Part shown: one piece after another, positions 16,172-24,916 of the stretch | How positions within the stretch are numbered: position 1 is the first letter of the stretch | Layout of the letters: every line of letters starts with the position of its first letter | DNA from: UBA4466 sp963925035 | GTDB lineage: Bacteria; Bacteroidota; Bacteroidia; Flavobacteriales_D; Crocinitomicaceae | DNA: 64,000 bases | Direction: 5' to 3' | Assembly (NCBI GenBank): GCA_963925035.1 | Contig: CAWUSK010000012.1 | Span: forward strand, 1-64,000 | Made by a program: the position numbers and the translations under genes | Notes under the pieces: generated by a model | What the model was told of the DNA's origin: nothing | Databases searched by the model: none | What the model saw: only the letters and a program-made list of their open reading frames with translations

Positions 16172-17188
16172 ATGAACAGAATTAGTGCTACATCAGGAAA
16201 GGCTAAGGAAGCCGCACGAATGCTTTCAATGATGCAATTGCATTTCGTGAATATTTTAGAGACAATTAATACTAATGCGGGGTATAGCGGAAGTTTTAAG
16301 TCAATAGAATGGTATAGAAATGCTGGTAAATTGGGAGGAGGAACAAGATATATTTCTCCAGAAAAGGGATTCTTTAATTCCGGGTCGGTTAATTTTTCTC
16401 AGATTCAATACGAAAAAGAGAGCGATAAGTCACTTCGTTCAGCAACAGCACTTTCAATTATCGTTCATCCAAAAAATCCCAAAGCTCCTTCTTTCCATAT
16501 GCACGTTAGCTTTACCGAGATGAAAGAAGGTGATTCATATTGGAGAATTATGGCTGATTTAAATCCAGCAATAAGTAACCCCGACGATAAATCATTTTTT
16601 ATTTCCTCTTTGAAAGAGGCAGCATGTGAGTATTATGAAGAAGGAAGTGAACAGGGAGACCGATACTTTTTCATCCCTCTTCTAGAAAGACATAGAGGCG
16701 TATGCCATTTTTATTTAGAAAAATTTCTCGATGATTCCATTGCAGCGCCTTTTACCACAATAATTCAAAATTGCTACGGCAAGATATTAAACAATTACAT
16801 AAATAAAAATGACGAGACAAAGGAAGACCGTCAATTACAATTAGACTACCATACATTGTATTTTTATCAAGTTTTAACATTGGATAGAGGGACAACTTCA
16901 GGACTTTTGGTTCACGATGAAAACGATATTGGCATTCTTGCCTCACTGCCTTCACACATTAACAGAGACTTACTGTTGTCCTGGAGAGACAAAATGGTAT
17001 TGCCTCAAAGAGAATTGCTTGATAAGTTAGTAAATGTGTTCCCTGAAGAAAATATATGCAGAATTACGGACAAAATAAAAACTCAATTAGCAAAACAAGT
17101 TCGTGAGCACTATAAAAAGTATCCTAATGCAGTGATGCTTCAATCTTCCGGAAATTCAATACCAACAACGGTTCGGAATCATCAATAA
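16172..17188 (+). CDS. Divergent HemF-like (coproporphyrinogen III oxidase) protein
   Basis: A 338-aa protein co-linear with oxygen-dependent coproporphyrinogen oxidase. Shared blocks are KGFFNSGSVNFSQI (cf. the AGVNFS block), IIVHPKNPKAPSFHMHVSF (cf. HPRNP..PT.HMN.R), GDRYFFIPLLERHRGVCHFY (cf. YFF..HR.E.RG.GG.FFD) and LDRGTTSGL...DIGILASLP (cf. YDRGT.FGL...ESILMSLP). The usual GGG-x-DLTPYY is changed to IMADLNPAI, and the WQ..RRGRYVEFN arginine block is not conserved. It may be a true but divergent oxidase or a paralogue with a new role. It sits alone after the thiamin receptor with its own dyad. Confidence 0.75.
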   Translation: MNRISATSGKAKEAARMLSMMQLHFVNILETINTNAGYSGSFKSIEWYRNAGKLGGGTRYISPEKGFFNSGSVNFSQIQYEKESDKSLRSATALSIIVHPKNPKAPSFHMHVSFTEMKEGDSYWRIMADLNPAISNPDDKSFFISSLKEAACEYYEEGSEQGDRYFFIPLLERHRGVCHFYLEKFLDDSIAAPFTTIIQNCYGKILNNYINKNDETKEDRQLQLDYHTLYFYQVLTLDRGTTSGLLVHDENDIGILASLPSHINRDLLLSWRDKMVLPQRELLDKLVNVFPEENICRITDKIKTQLAKQVREHYKKYPNAVMLQSSGNSIPTTVRNHQ

Positions 17189-17454
17189 ACCTATTTAATT
17201 CTAAGTTGAGTTCAGGCCAATCTAAAGGAGATTAAGCAATTAACTAATAGATATTCAGCTTTGTTATTGTGGCAAGTTTGTCAGAATTTCGCGTAAAAAG
17301 TGTTGAGGCGCAATAGAACTAATCATCAAATTAGCTGTCTAAAAAGGGAATAAAAAAAATCATCAAAATCCAATACATTTTACTCGAACAAATTGGCGAA
17401 CAAACGATTTTTATAAATCAGTAAAATATTGATTATTAATAATTTTAGATGGAT

Positions 17455-18813
17455 TTAATTCCGGTCGTATTTACAGCAAGAATGCAAACCGTTGTATGCT
17501 TTTTCTGCGGCCTTATGGTTCTCCGTATCATATCCGACTTTGGCAAGGCCTAATTGCAATTCATCCAAACTAACTACCAATGAATTAAATCTGACGTCAA
17601 TTGACTGCTTTTCTAAATCATAATTAGCAACAGAAACACCCTTTATTTCCATTAAAGATTGTTCTATTGTCGTTTTACACATTCCGCAATTGCCCCAAAC
17701 TTTAAAGCTTTCTTCTCGGAATAATGCAGGTTCAGAAATTGGTGCAGCAACTTCTTTTCTTTTCTTTACAAAAAAGCGATAGGACAAGCCCATTGTAATT
17801 TGATGTTGGTTCGCGACCTGAGATCCTCGCATATATTGATACATTGGGATGTCTGCTGTAGCAAATAAGGTGATATTTGGTTTGCTAAAAGTGTACATGA
17901 TTTGAGGGACAATGGATACCATATAGCTTCCAGTTGATTCTTTTTCAATGCTGTAAGCTCCTAATATGTCAATTGATTCCGTAGATTTTAGTCTTCCAAC
18001 CCATTCACCTTTCAATTGAGCTAATAGACCTATTTTTTTGAAAAATGTTGCTCCTGCTGAAATTCCAACGGAGGCATAATCTCCGAATTTAAGACCCAAT
18101 GAATTCCATCCTTTTCTAACATATAAGGCATTTGCAAAAAAGCGAAAGTTTTTTCCTGGATAATTTTTTAAATAAAAGCCATAGAATATAAAATCATGGG
18201 ATCCTGTTGTAGTTTGAACAGTTGGTGGGGAGGTTTGCCATATTTCAATTGAATCAATTTTTGGAGGTTCGTTGTCAAAATCAATAAATTTTGAATATCC
18301 AACGAAATTTGAATCGTTGTGCGAGCCAATTGGAATTTTCCAGCCTAAGCCAATTGAAAGTTCAGAATTACTTTTCGGTTTTGTAGTTGTGAAAACATTG
18401 TACCTAGGAAAGACAATTAAATCACCCCAGCCAGAAGATTTTACCTTTTTTTGATCAATTATCATTTCTGAGCCAACAAGAGTGGTGTCAGCAAATTCTG
18501 TAATAGTTCTGTTTAAATAATGTCCTGCTGCGACAGACATTGTCAACTTATTTGTGATGCCGTAATCAACTTTAAAGAACAGATAATTACTGGTTAAATT
18601 ATCAAAATAGGATGTCGAACGATGGTCCTTTGTTAGGAAAAAATCAGAGCGAGAGTATTTATAACTACTTGCAATTTCAAATTGTCCATCTTGCAAAACT
18701 CCAGTTGCAGCTCCAGCTGCCATCGGATTCCCTCCTCCACCAGAACAGCAGCCTTGGGATTGCGCGTTGCTATAAAGTAATAAGGCAAAAGTCAATAAAA
18801 AAAAAGGTTTCAT
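17455..18813 (-). CDS. Outer membrane beta-barrel fused to a C-terminal HMA domain
   Basis: A 452-aa protein. A signal peptide (to about 19) is followed by a Cys/Gly-rich start (GCCSGGGGNP), then a ~330-residue beta-barrel with many alternating aromatic strands. About residues 375-440 are a heavy-metal-associated domain: VWGNCGMCKTTIEQSLMEIK with the metal-binding CxxC, and the beta-alpha-beta pattern of copper chaperones. The end carries another Cys pair (HSCCKY). The HMA domain would lie in the periplasm or outside, unusual for this normally cytosolic module. It is co-directional with the T9SS thioredoxin-like gene and next to a heavy-metal efflux system. Confidence 0.8.
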   Translation of the reverse strand: MKPFFLLTFALLLYSNAQSQGCCSGGGGNPMAAGAATGVLQDGQFEIASSYKYSRSDFFLTKDHRSTSYFDNLTSNYLFFKVDYGITNKLTMSVAAGHYLNRTITEFADTTLVGSEMIIDQKKVKSSGWGDLIVFPRYNVFTTTKPKSNSELSIGLGWKIPIGSHNDSNFVGYSKFIDFDNEPPKIDSIEIWQTSPPTVQTTTGSHDFIFYGFYLKNYPGKNFRFFANALYVRKGWNSLGLKFGDYASVGISAGATFFKKIGLLAQLKGEWVGRLKSTESIDILGAYSIEKESTGSYMVSIVPQIMYTFSKPNITLFATADIPMYQYMRGSQVANQHQITMGLSYRFFVKKRKEVAAPISEPALFREESFKVWGNCGMCKTTIEQSLMEIKGVSVANYDLEKQSIDVRFNSLVVSLDELQLGLAKVGYDTENHKAAEKAYNGLHSCCKYDRN

Positions 18814-18824
18814 ATTAATTACTT

Positions 18825-19619
18825 TTAGCGCTTAATCTGAAATTTTTGAGTTTCTGATAGTTCTCCGTTTGAAGCTTTTAAAAAGTAAATTCCTTCCGAC
18901 AAGTCTTTTACACTCATTTGAATTTCATTCGCATTGCTTCCAAAATGGTCAATCACAATATCCTGCATTAAAACACCGCTTGTACTGTAAATACCTAATG
19001 TGAAATCATCCTTAATTTCTGTGGAAAGCGAAATATTGATAATTGAGTTAGTAGGATTTGGATAACATGAAAGTCCAAGTTTATTCTCGCTTAGTTCATT
19101 TATGCCTGCCACTTGACAGCCTGCTGTCATATCAGAAAAGGCGCTATTAATGGCTGTTGTGACGTCAGATTCAGTAACTGGATTAATAGTGTTAAAATAA
19201 ACCTTATGGCTTGAACATCCAATTACTACGACTTTCGGCATACCTTCAGAACCATAGTCTCTCATATCTAGTTGAGTAGTAGAGAAAAAAGTGGAATTAT
19301 TCATCCCATTAGTTGTTCCCCAACTTTCAACACTGGCACAATTAGTATTGGCATAATCATCAGCTAACCAAAACTCTACTAAACCTGGATTGCTGATAGC
19401 AAAATTCAATACTGCATTGTGAGCATTAAGTAAACTTGGTGCGCAAGAAGAACATGGCATCGTCCAGCCGATTACTATTATTTTTCCTGCATCTAAGTTT
19501 GAAAAGATATTATGAGAGGCTCCTTGACAATCAATAGGAGTAGTATTTACTGCGTACGTTTGAGCCGTAGATGTGTGCCCTAAGAAAAGAGCAGTTGCAA
19601 TAGATAAAATTATTTTCAT
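18825..19619 (-). CDS. T9SS type A secreted protein with thioredoxin-like N-terminus
   Basis: A 264-aa protein: signal peptide (cut after STA), then a region resembling thioredoxin-like folds (KIIVIGWTMPCSSCAPSL, CxxC at about residues 56-59, and a cis-Pro-like GMPKVVVIG), and a C-terminal type A sorting domain (LGLSCYPNPTNSIINISL ... GIYFLKASNGELSETQKFQIKR). It is expected to be exported and surface-attached through the type IX system. It is 11 bp upstream of the barrel-HMA gene and probably in one operon, perhaps in metal or thiol chemistry at the surface. Confidence 0.82.
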   Translation of the reverse strand: MKIILSIATALFLGHTSTAQTYAVNTTPIDCQGASHNIFSNLDAGKIIVIGWTMPCSSCAPSLLNAHNAVLNFAISNPGLVEFWLADDYANTNCASVESWGTTNGMNNSTFFSTTQLDMRDYGSEGMPKVVVIGCSSHKVYFNTINPVTESDVTTAINSAFSDMTAGCQVAGINELSENKLGLSCYPNPTNSIINISLSTEIKDDFTLGIYSTSGVLMQDIVIDHFGSNANEIQMSVKDLSEGIYFLKASNGELSETQKFQIKR

Positions 19620-19987
19620 TTCTAGTTAGTAATAATATATGTTGACTAATTTAAATCAATTTTTCATAAAAAAAATCTCATTATTGGCATTAACATTGAA
19701 CTCCTAAATACTATTTTTTAGTGGTGAAGTGTTTTAGTCCCCTTTTTAATGAAAAATATTGAAAGGTAGGTTATTAGATGTTTTTTGTATTCTTTGCACC
19801 ACGCTAAGCAACTAGATAAAGAAATTTAAGACAAGCCACATATGGCTGTGTCGAATAGAAGCCACTATGATGTATCACCGCCAAAGGCAGAATGGAAGCT
19901 AATATTTAAGAGGTTTTATTGTTTATTTAAATTCCCTAATCGTAGAATATTTATTAAGCATATCTCATTTTTTTACTACATTTGAAA
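19620..19987. other. Intergenic region with possible structured RNA
   Basis: No gene is seen in this divergent 360-bp region. A promoter-like stretch (tattctttg near 19789) precedes about 110 nt with nested short stems: gcca-cata-tggc near 19835-19850 and gcc-aaa-ggc near 19880. It does not match a riboswitch I know, although gccact resembles part of the cobalamin aptamer. Confidence 0.35.
19977..19984 (+). promoter_or_regulatory. -7 box of the His-rich protein gene
   Basis: TACATTTG ends 3 bp before the ATG at 19988, so transcription should begin at about the start codon and the mRNA may be leaderless. Confidence 0.45.
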
Positions 19988-20437
19988 ATGGAATTTAAGA
20001 AATCGATCATATCATTTCTAATGTTATTCACCTATACTATCGGGTTTGCGCATGATTTCATACCACATTATCACATAGAAGATATACACGTTGGTATTGT
20101 TAGTGATGAACACCATTCACACGTTGACTCAGCATCAAAGGCAGTTGAGAATGTAGCGCATGGAGACCATATCGATAGTGGGATTTACGATTATTTGGTG
20201 TGCATTTTCAGTGAAGCAAATCATTCCAATCATGACATTAAAACCGTTGTTCTTCAAGGTTCGATTAATTCAATTGTTCATCAAAATGATTTAATCTTTT
20301 ATGAAGATCAATTCGTTTATGTTTTAAATGATGTTTTAAGAAAAAAGAACGTCAAGGTTTGTTCAAAACCAATCAACCACAATGCCAGTTACCTTTCTTC
20401 TCGCTCTAACAGGCGAGGACCTCCTGTATTTTCTTGA
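19988..20437 (+). CDS. Small secreted His-rich protein
   Basis: The start is ATG 19988 (an in-frame TTG two codons earlier is not preferred). The 149-aa protein has an N-terminal hydrophobic signal (ISFLMLFTYTIGFAHD) and a His-rich first half (HDFIPHYHIEDIHVG, DEHHSHVDS, HGDHIDS, EANHSNHD) suited to binding Cu, Zn or Ni in the periplasm. The C-terminus is basic. It lies 89 bp ahead of the RND efflux gene on the same strand. Small proteins of this sort often precede such pumps in Bacteroidota and may serve as metal sensor or buffer; this is inference. Confidence 0.75.
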   Translation: MEFKKSIISFLMLFTYTIGFAHDFIPHYHIEDIHVGIVSDEHHSHVDSASKAVENVAHGDHIDSGIYDYLVCIFSEANHSNHDIKTVVLQGSINSIVHQNDLIFYEDQFVYVLNDVLRKKNVKVCSKPINHNASYLSSRSNRRGPPVFS

Positions 20438-20526
20438 GTATTTAAATTCCAACATCGGAATTACACGAATTCTGTTTGGTTGTAAACCATTCAGTCTTTC
20501 ATTTAATGACAAGAAAATATTAAATC

Positions 20527-23500
20527 ATGATAGATAAGCTTATTAAGTTTTCCATTAACAATAAATTGGTTATTGGATTATTTGTACTTGGATTAATTGC
20601 TTGGGGAAGTTATTCCTTAAAGCATCTTCCAATTGATGCAGTGCCTGACATCACAAACAACCAGGTTCAAATTATAACTATTGCGCCTTCAATTGCAGCT
20701 CAGGAGGTCGAACGATTAATATCATTTCCAATCGAAACGACAATGGCAACAATTCCAGATATTGAGGAAATTCGTTCCTTTTCTAGATTTGGATTGTCCG
20801 CTGTAACAATTGTTTTTAAAGATGAAGTGGATGTTTATTGGGCGCGACAACAAGTGAGCGAACGTTTAGTTGAGGCCAAAAGTAAAATTCCAGCTAACAT
20901 TGGATCTCCTGAGATGGCGCCAGTCACAACAGGACTTGGTGAAATATACCAATACGTTGTGCACACAGAACCTGGGTATGAAGATAAGTACAGTCCGATG
21001 GAGCTTCGTACAATTCAAGACTGGATAATTAAACGCCAATTATTAGGAACTCCAGGTGTTGCCGATGTAAGTAGTTTCGGAGGCTATCTGAAACAATATC
21101 AAATTTCCGTTGCGCCAAATCAGTTGAAAGCAATGGACGTTAGTATTGGAGAAATTTATGTTGCATTAGAACAAAATAACCAGAATACGGGTGGTGCGTA
21201 CATCGATAAAAAACCAAATGCCTATTTTATTCGAAGTGAAGGAATGATCTCTTCGCTTGAGGACATTGAAAAAATTGTAGTCAAAAACACGATTGACGGA
21301 AGTCCAATACTTATTCGTGACCTAGCGAAAGTTGAGTTTGGTAAAGCCACACGCTATGGTGCAACAGTCCGAAATGGTGAGGGAGAAGTGGTTAGTTCCA
21401 TCGTTATGATGTTGAAGGGAGAAAACTCAAACCAAGTCATTTCGAACATAAAAGAACGCATTGAGCAAATTAAGAAAACGCTTCCCGAGGGAGTTTCCAT
21501 TGAACCATTTCTCGACAGGTCAAAATTGGTAGACACTGCCATTGGTACTGTAACAACGAATCTCATTGAAGGAGCTTTGATTGTAATTTTCATTCTAATT
21601 CTTTTCCTCGGTAACTTAAGAGCAGGACTTATTGTCGCTTCTGTTATTCCGCTGGCAATGTTGTTTGCAATTAGTATGATGCATCTTTTCGGTGTTTCAG
21701 GAAACTTAATGAGTTTGGGTGCAATTGACTTTGGTTTAATCGTAGACGGTGCGGTTATTATTGTCGAAAGTATTTTACACCGAATTGTGATGAATAAAAA
21801 GAAGCTGAGTCATATAAAAGTACTCTCACAAACACAAATGAATGATGAAGTGTATGAAGCATCTTCTAAAATTCGAAGTACCGCAGCGTTTGGAGAAATC
21901 ATTATTCTAATTGTTTATTTACCAATTCTTGTGCTTGTCGGAATCGAAGGAAAAATGTTCGCTCCAATGGCACAAACAGTATCGTTTGCAATTTTAGGTG
22001 CGTTTTTATTATCACTAACATATGTGCCAATGATGTCTGCTTTGGTGTTGAGTAAAAAAACAACGCATAAAGAGAATTTTTCAGACAAGATGATGCAGTT
22101 TTTTCAAAAACTATATGCTCCAATCATTGAGTTTGCATTGAAAAGAAAATTGATTTTACTTGCTTCAACAGTCGTTCTTTTCTTTTTCTCACTTTTCTTG
22201 TTTAGTGGTTTAGGTGGAGAGTTTATTCCAAGTTTAGACGAGGGTGATTTTGCAGTTGAAACCAGAGTGATGTCTGGTAGTTCATTAACGGAAACAATTG
22301 ATGCAGCGAACAAAGCTTCCAAGCTACTCATAGAAAGATTCCCAGAAGTCGAACAGGTTGTCGGCAAAATTGGTTCGGGAGAAATTCCAACAGACCCAAT
22401 GCCAGTTGAAGCCTGTGACCTGATGATTATTCTAAAGGATAAAAGTGAATGGACAAGTGCCGAGACAAAAGACGGATTGGCGGAAAAAATGAGTCACGCT
22501 CTAGAGGATATTCCAGGTGTTACTTTTGGTTTTCAGCAACCTATTCAAATGCGTTTTAACGAATTAATGACTGGAGCGCGTCAAGATGTTGTGATAAAGG
22601 TATTTGGGGATGATTTAGATCTACTTACTGATTACGCGAAACAAATTGGAAAACTGGTAAAAACAGTTGACGGTGCTGAAGACTTGTATGTGGAAGAGAT
22701 GACTGGTTTACCTCAGATTCAAATTATTTTTAACCGAGATGAAATTGCGAAGTACGGACTTAGCATTGCTGAAATCAATCAAACCATTGAAACCGCATTT
22801 GCTGGTAAAACTGCGGGTATTGTGTACGAAGGAGAACGAAGGTTTGACTTGGTAGTGAGATTGGAAGAGCAACACCGATCTGAAATAACAGATGTTGCCA
22901 ATCTATTTGTGCTTACAGCTAAAGGTGATCAAATTCCGCTGAATCAATTGGCGGAGATTTCCTTCAAAGAAGGACCGAGTCAAATACAGCGCGATGATGC
23001 GAAAAGAAGAATTACAGTCGGATTTAATGTGAGAAATCGAGATGTAGAGAGCATCGTAAAGGAGATTCAAGAAAAAGTAGATCAGAAAATAAACTTCGCA
23101 AGTGGATATTATCCAACTTATGGTGGGCAATTTAAAAATTTAATTGAAGCGAGATCCAGATTAATGGTAGCTGTGCCAATTGCGCTTTTATTGATATTCA
23201 TTTTGTTGTTTTTTACATTTAGATCAATCAAACAGTCCTTGCTTATTTTTACGGCTATTCCTTTGTCTGCGATAGGTGGGATTTTCGCACTTTATATACG
23301 TGATATGCCATTTAGCATTTCTGCAGGTGTTGGGTTTATTGCCCTTTTCGGTGTTGCCGTATTGAATGGAATTGTACTAATTGGGGAATTTAATCGGTTA
23401 AAAGAAGAGGGGATAGCAATACGTGACCGTATAATTCAGGGCACTACTCTTAGATTGAGGCCGGTTTTGATGACAGCGCTTGTTGCATCTTGCGGTTTCT

Positions 23501-24903
23501 TGCCAATGGCCATTTCGAGTTCGTCTGGTGCAGAAGTGCAAAGACCTTTAGCAACAGTGGTAATTGGTGGATTGATAACGGCAACATTCTTAACATTGAT
23601 TGTCTTGCCAATTCTTTATTACTATTTCGAAAACAACAAATTCAAATTAAAGAAAATGAAAAATAGCACGCTTTTATTAATTCTTTTGGTTGTTCCAAAT
23701 TTACTTTCAGCGCAGGAGGAAATAGTTGTTCTAAACTCTGTTGATGACGCCATCAAAATTGCCAATGAAAGAAGTATTTGGTTGAAGGCTGGAGAAACTC
23801 AACGAGCAATCAATCAAGAATTCAAAAAAACATCTTTTGATATTGGGAACACACAATTTGGATGGCAACACGGGCAGTACAATAGCCTTAACAAGAACGA
23901 TAATTACTTTAATGTAAGTCAAAGTTTTGCTTTTCCTACGGTTTACACCAATCAAAATAAAGTGTCCAAAAGTCTAATCATCTCTGGTGACATTAAATTT
24001 GAACAACAGAAAGTACAGCTTCAATCGGAAATAAAAACCATGTATGTGCAGTATTTATTTTTGAGAGAAAAAGTCATCCTATTTCGTGAGTTGGATAGCA
24101 ATTACGTTCATTTGAGTGAAGCGGCTAGGGCTAATTTTGAAGCAGGTAATTCTGCCGCGATTGACAATTTAATGATGGAAACGAGCGCACTTGAAATTTC
24201 AAACAAGTTGCGTTCTAGTTTATCAGAGTTGACTATTGTTGAGACCAATTTAAAAACGATGTTGAACTTGGATGCCAACGCTCAAGTCGAAATAAATGAT
24301 CCAAGTTTCAACACGGTTTCAGCTGTATTTATGGACAGTCTTTCTATTGAAAATAATGCCGTTTTGAAAGGGTATTTAAACGATGTTAAAACGAAAGGAA
24401 GTCAAGCCAAATTAGAACGTTCAAAATTGTACCCAGATTTATCAGTAGGTTACTTTAACCAATCTATGATTGGCACACAAACAGTAAATAATGCCAATCA
24501 ATCTTTTGGACCGAGTGATCGATTCCAAGGCTTTTCGGTTGGAGTTGGAATACCGATTTGGATTCGACCTCAATTGGCAAAAGTCAACATGGCCGATTTA
24601 CAAATACAGATGTCATCACAGAATGCAGCCTTAGTGGAAACACAAATAAACGCTGATTTATTGAACGCGAAAGCGCATTATGTTCAAGCGCAAAACACAA
24701 TTCAATATTACCAGGAAAGTGGCTTGTATCAGGTAGAACTCTTACTTGACAATGCCAATAAATCACTTCAATCGGGAGACATCAGCACAATGGAGCATTC
24801 ACAAATAATGAATCAAACAATTTACCTCAAATTGAATTATTTACAGGCGCTGCTGGATTACAAAATCTCAATTATTCATATCGAGTACTTAACAGGTATT
24901 TAA
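20527..24903 (+). CDS. CusA/CzcA heavy-metal RND pump fused to a TolC-like protein
   Basis: A 1458-aa fusion. Residues 1-~1040 are a heavy-metal RND transporter: TM1 at about 13-30, DAVPDITNNQVQI, TMATIPDIEEIRS, the TM4 proton-relay DFGLIVDGAVIIVE, a second periplasmic lobe, and TM10-12 ending ILYYYFENN. At Met1044 (23656) a new signal-peptide-like stretch begins (MKNSTLLLILLVVPNLLSAQ), followed by ~390 residues of an outer membrane efflux protein of TolC type (two helical repeats with YPDLSVGYFNQ and SVGVGIPIW strand regions). The fusion is known in Bacteroidota. It exports Cu, Ag, Zn or Co; the metal is uncertain. It operates with the adaptor gene 13 bp downstream. Confidence 0.93.
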   Translation: MIDKLIKFSINNKLVIGLFVLGLIAWGSYSLKHLPIDAVPDITNNQVQIITIAPSIAAQEVERLISFPIETTMATIPDIEEIRSFSRFGLSAVTIVFKDEVDVYWARQQVSERLVEAKSKIPANIGSPEMAPVTTGLGEIYQYVVHTEPGYEDKYSPMELRTIQDWIIKRQLLGTPGVADVSSFGGYLKQYQISVAPNQLKAMDVSIGEIYVALEQNNQNTGGAYIDKKPNAYFIRSEGMISSLEDIEKIVVKNTIDGSPILIRDLAKVEFGKATRYGATVRNGEGEVVSSIVMMLKGENSNQVISNIKERIEQIKKTLPEGVSIEPFLDRSKLVDTAIGTVTTNLIEGALIVIFILILFLGNLRAGLIVASVIPLAMLFAISMMHLFGVSGNLMSLGAIDFGLIVDGAVIIVESILHRIVMNKKKLSHIKVLSQTQMNDEVYEASSKIRSTAAFGEIIILIVYLPILVLVGIEGKMFAPMAQTVSFAILGAFLLSLTYVPMMSALVLSKKTTHKENFSDKMMQFFQKLYAPIIEFALKRKLILLASTVVLFFFSLFLFSGLGGEFIPSLDEGDFAVETRVMSGSSLTETIDAANKASKLLIERFPEVEQVVGKIGSGEIPTDPMPVEACDLMIILKDKSEWTSAETKDGLAEKMSHALEDIPGVTFGFQQPIQMRFNELMTGARQDVVIKVFGDDLDLLTDYAKQIGKLVKTVDGAEDLYVEEMTGLPQIQIIFNRDEIAKYGLSIAEINQTIETAFAGKTAGIVYEGERRFDLVVRLEEQHRSEITDVANLFVLTAKGDQIPLNQLAEISFKEGPSQIQRDDAKRRITVGFNVRNRDVESIVKEIQEKVDQKINFASGYYPTYGGQFKNLIEARSRLMVAVPIALLLIFILLFFTFRSIKQSLLIFTAIPLSAIGGIFALYIRDMPFSISAGVGFIALFGVAVLNGIVLIGEFNRLKEEGIAIRDRIIQGTTLRLRPVLMTALVASCGFLPMAISSSSGAEVQRPLATVVIGGLITATFLTLIVLPILYYYFENNKFKLKKMKNSTLLLILLVVPNLLSAQEEIVVLNSVDDAIKIANERSIWLKAGETQRAINQEFKKTSFDIGNTQFGWQHGQYNSLNKNDNYFNVSQSFAFPTVYTNQNKVSKSLIISGDIKFEQQKVQLQSEIKTMYVQYLFLREKVILFRELDSNYVHLSEAARANFEAGNSAAIDNLMMETSALEISNKLRSSLSELTIVETNLKTMLNLDANAQVEINDPSFNTVSAVFMDSLSIENNAVLKGYLNDVKTKGSQAKLERSKLYPDLSVGYFNQSMIGTQTVNNANQSFGPSDRFQGFSVGVGIPIWIRPQLAKVNMADLQIQMSSQNAALVETQINADLLNAKAHYVQAQNTIQYYQESGLYQVELLLDNANKSLQSGDISTMEHSQIMNQTIYLKLNYLQALLDYKISIIHIEYLTGI

Positions 24904-24916
24904 TAATAAAAAAATC

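Noticed and set aside
19835..19900. Cobalamin riboswitch
   Set aside because: Only a gccact-like fragment matches; the other conserved aptamer blocks and the B12 box are missing.
22104..22367. Minus-strand frame inside the RND gene
   Set aside because: It is a shadow of a strongly conserved coding region on the plus strand.
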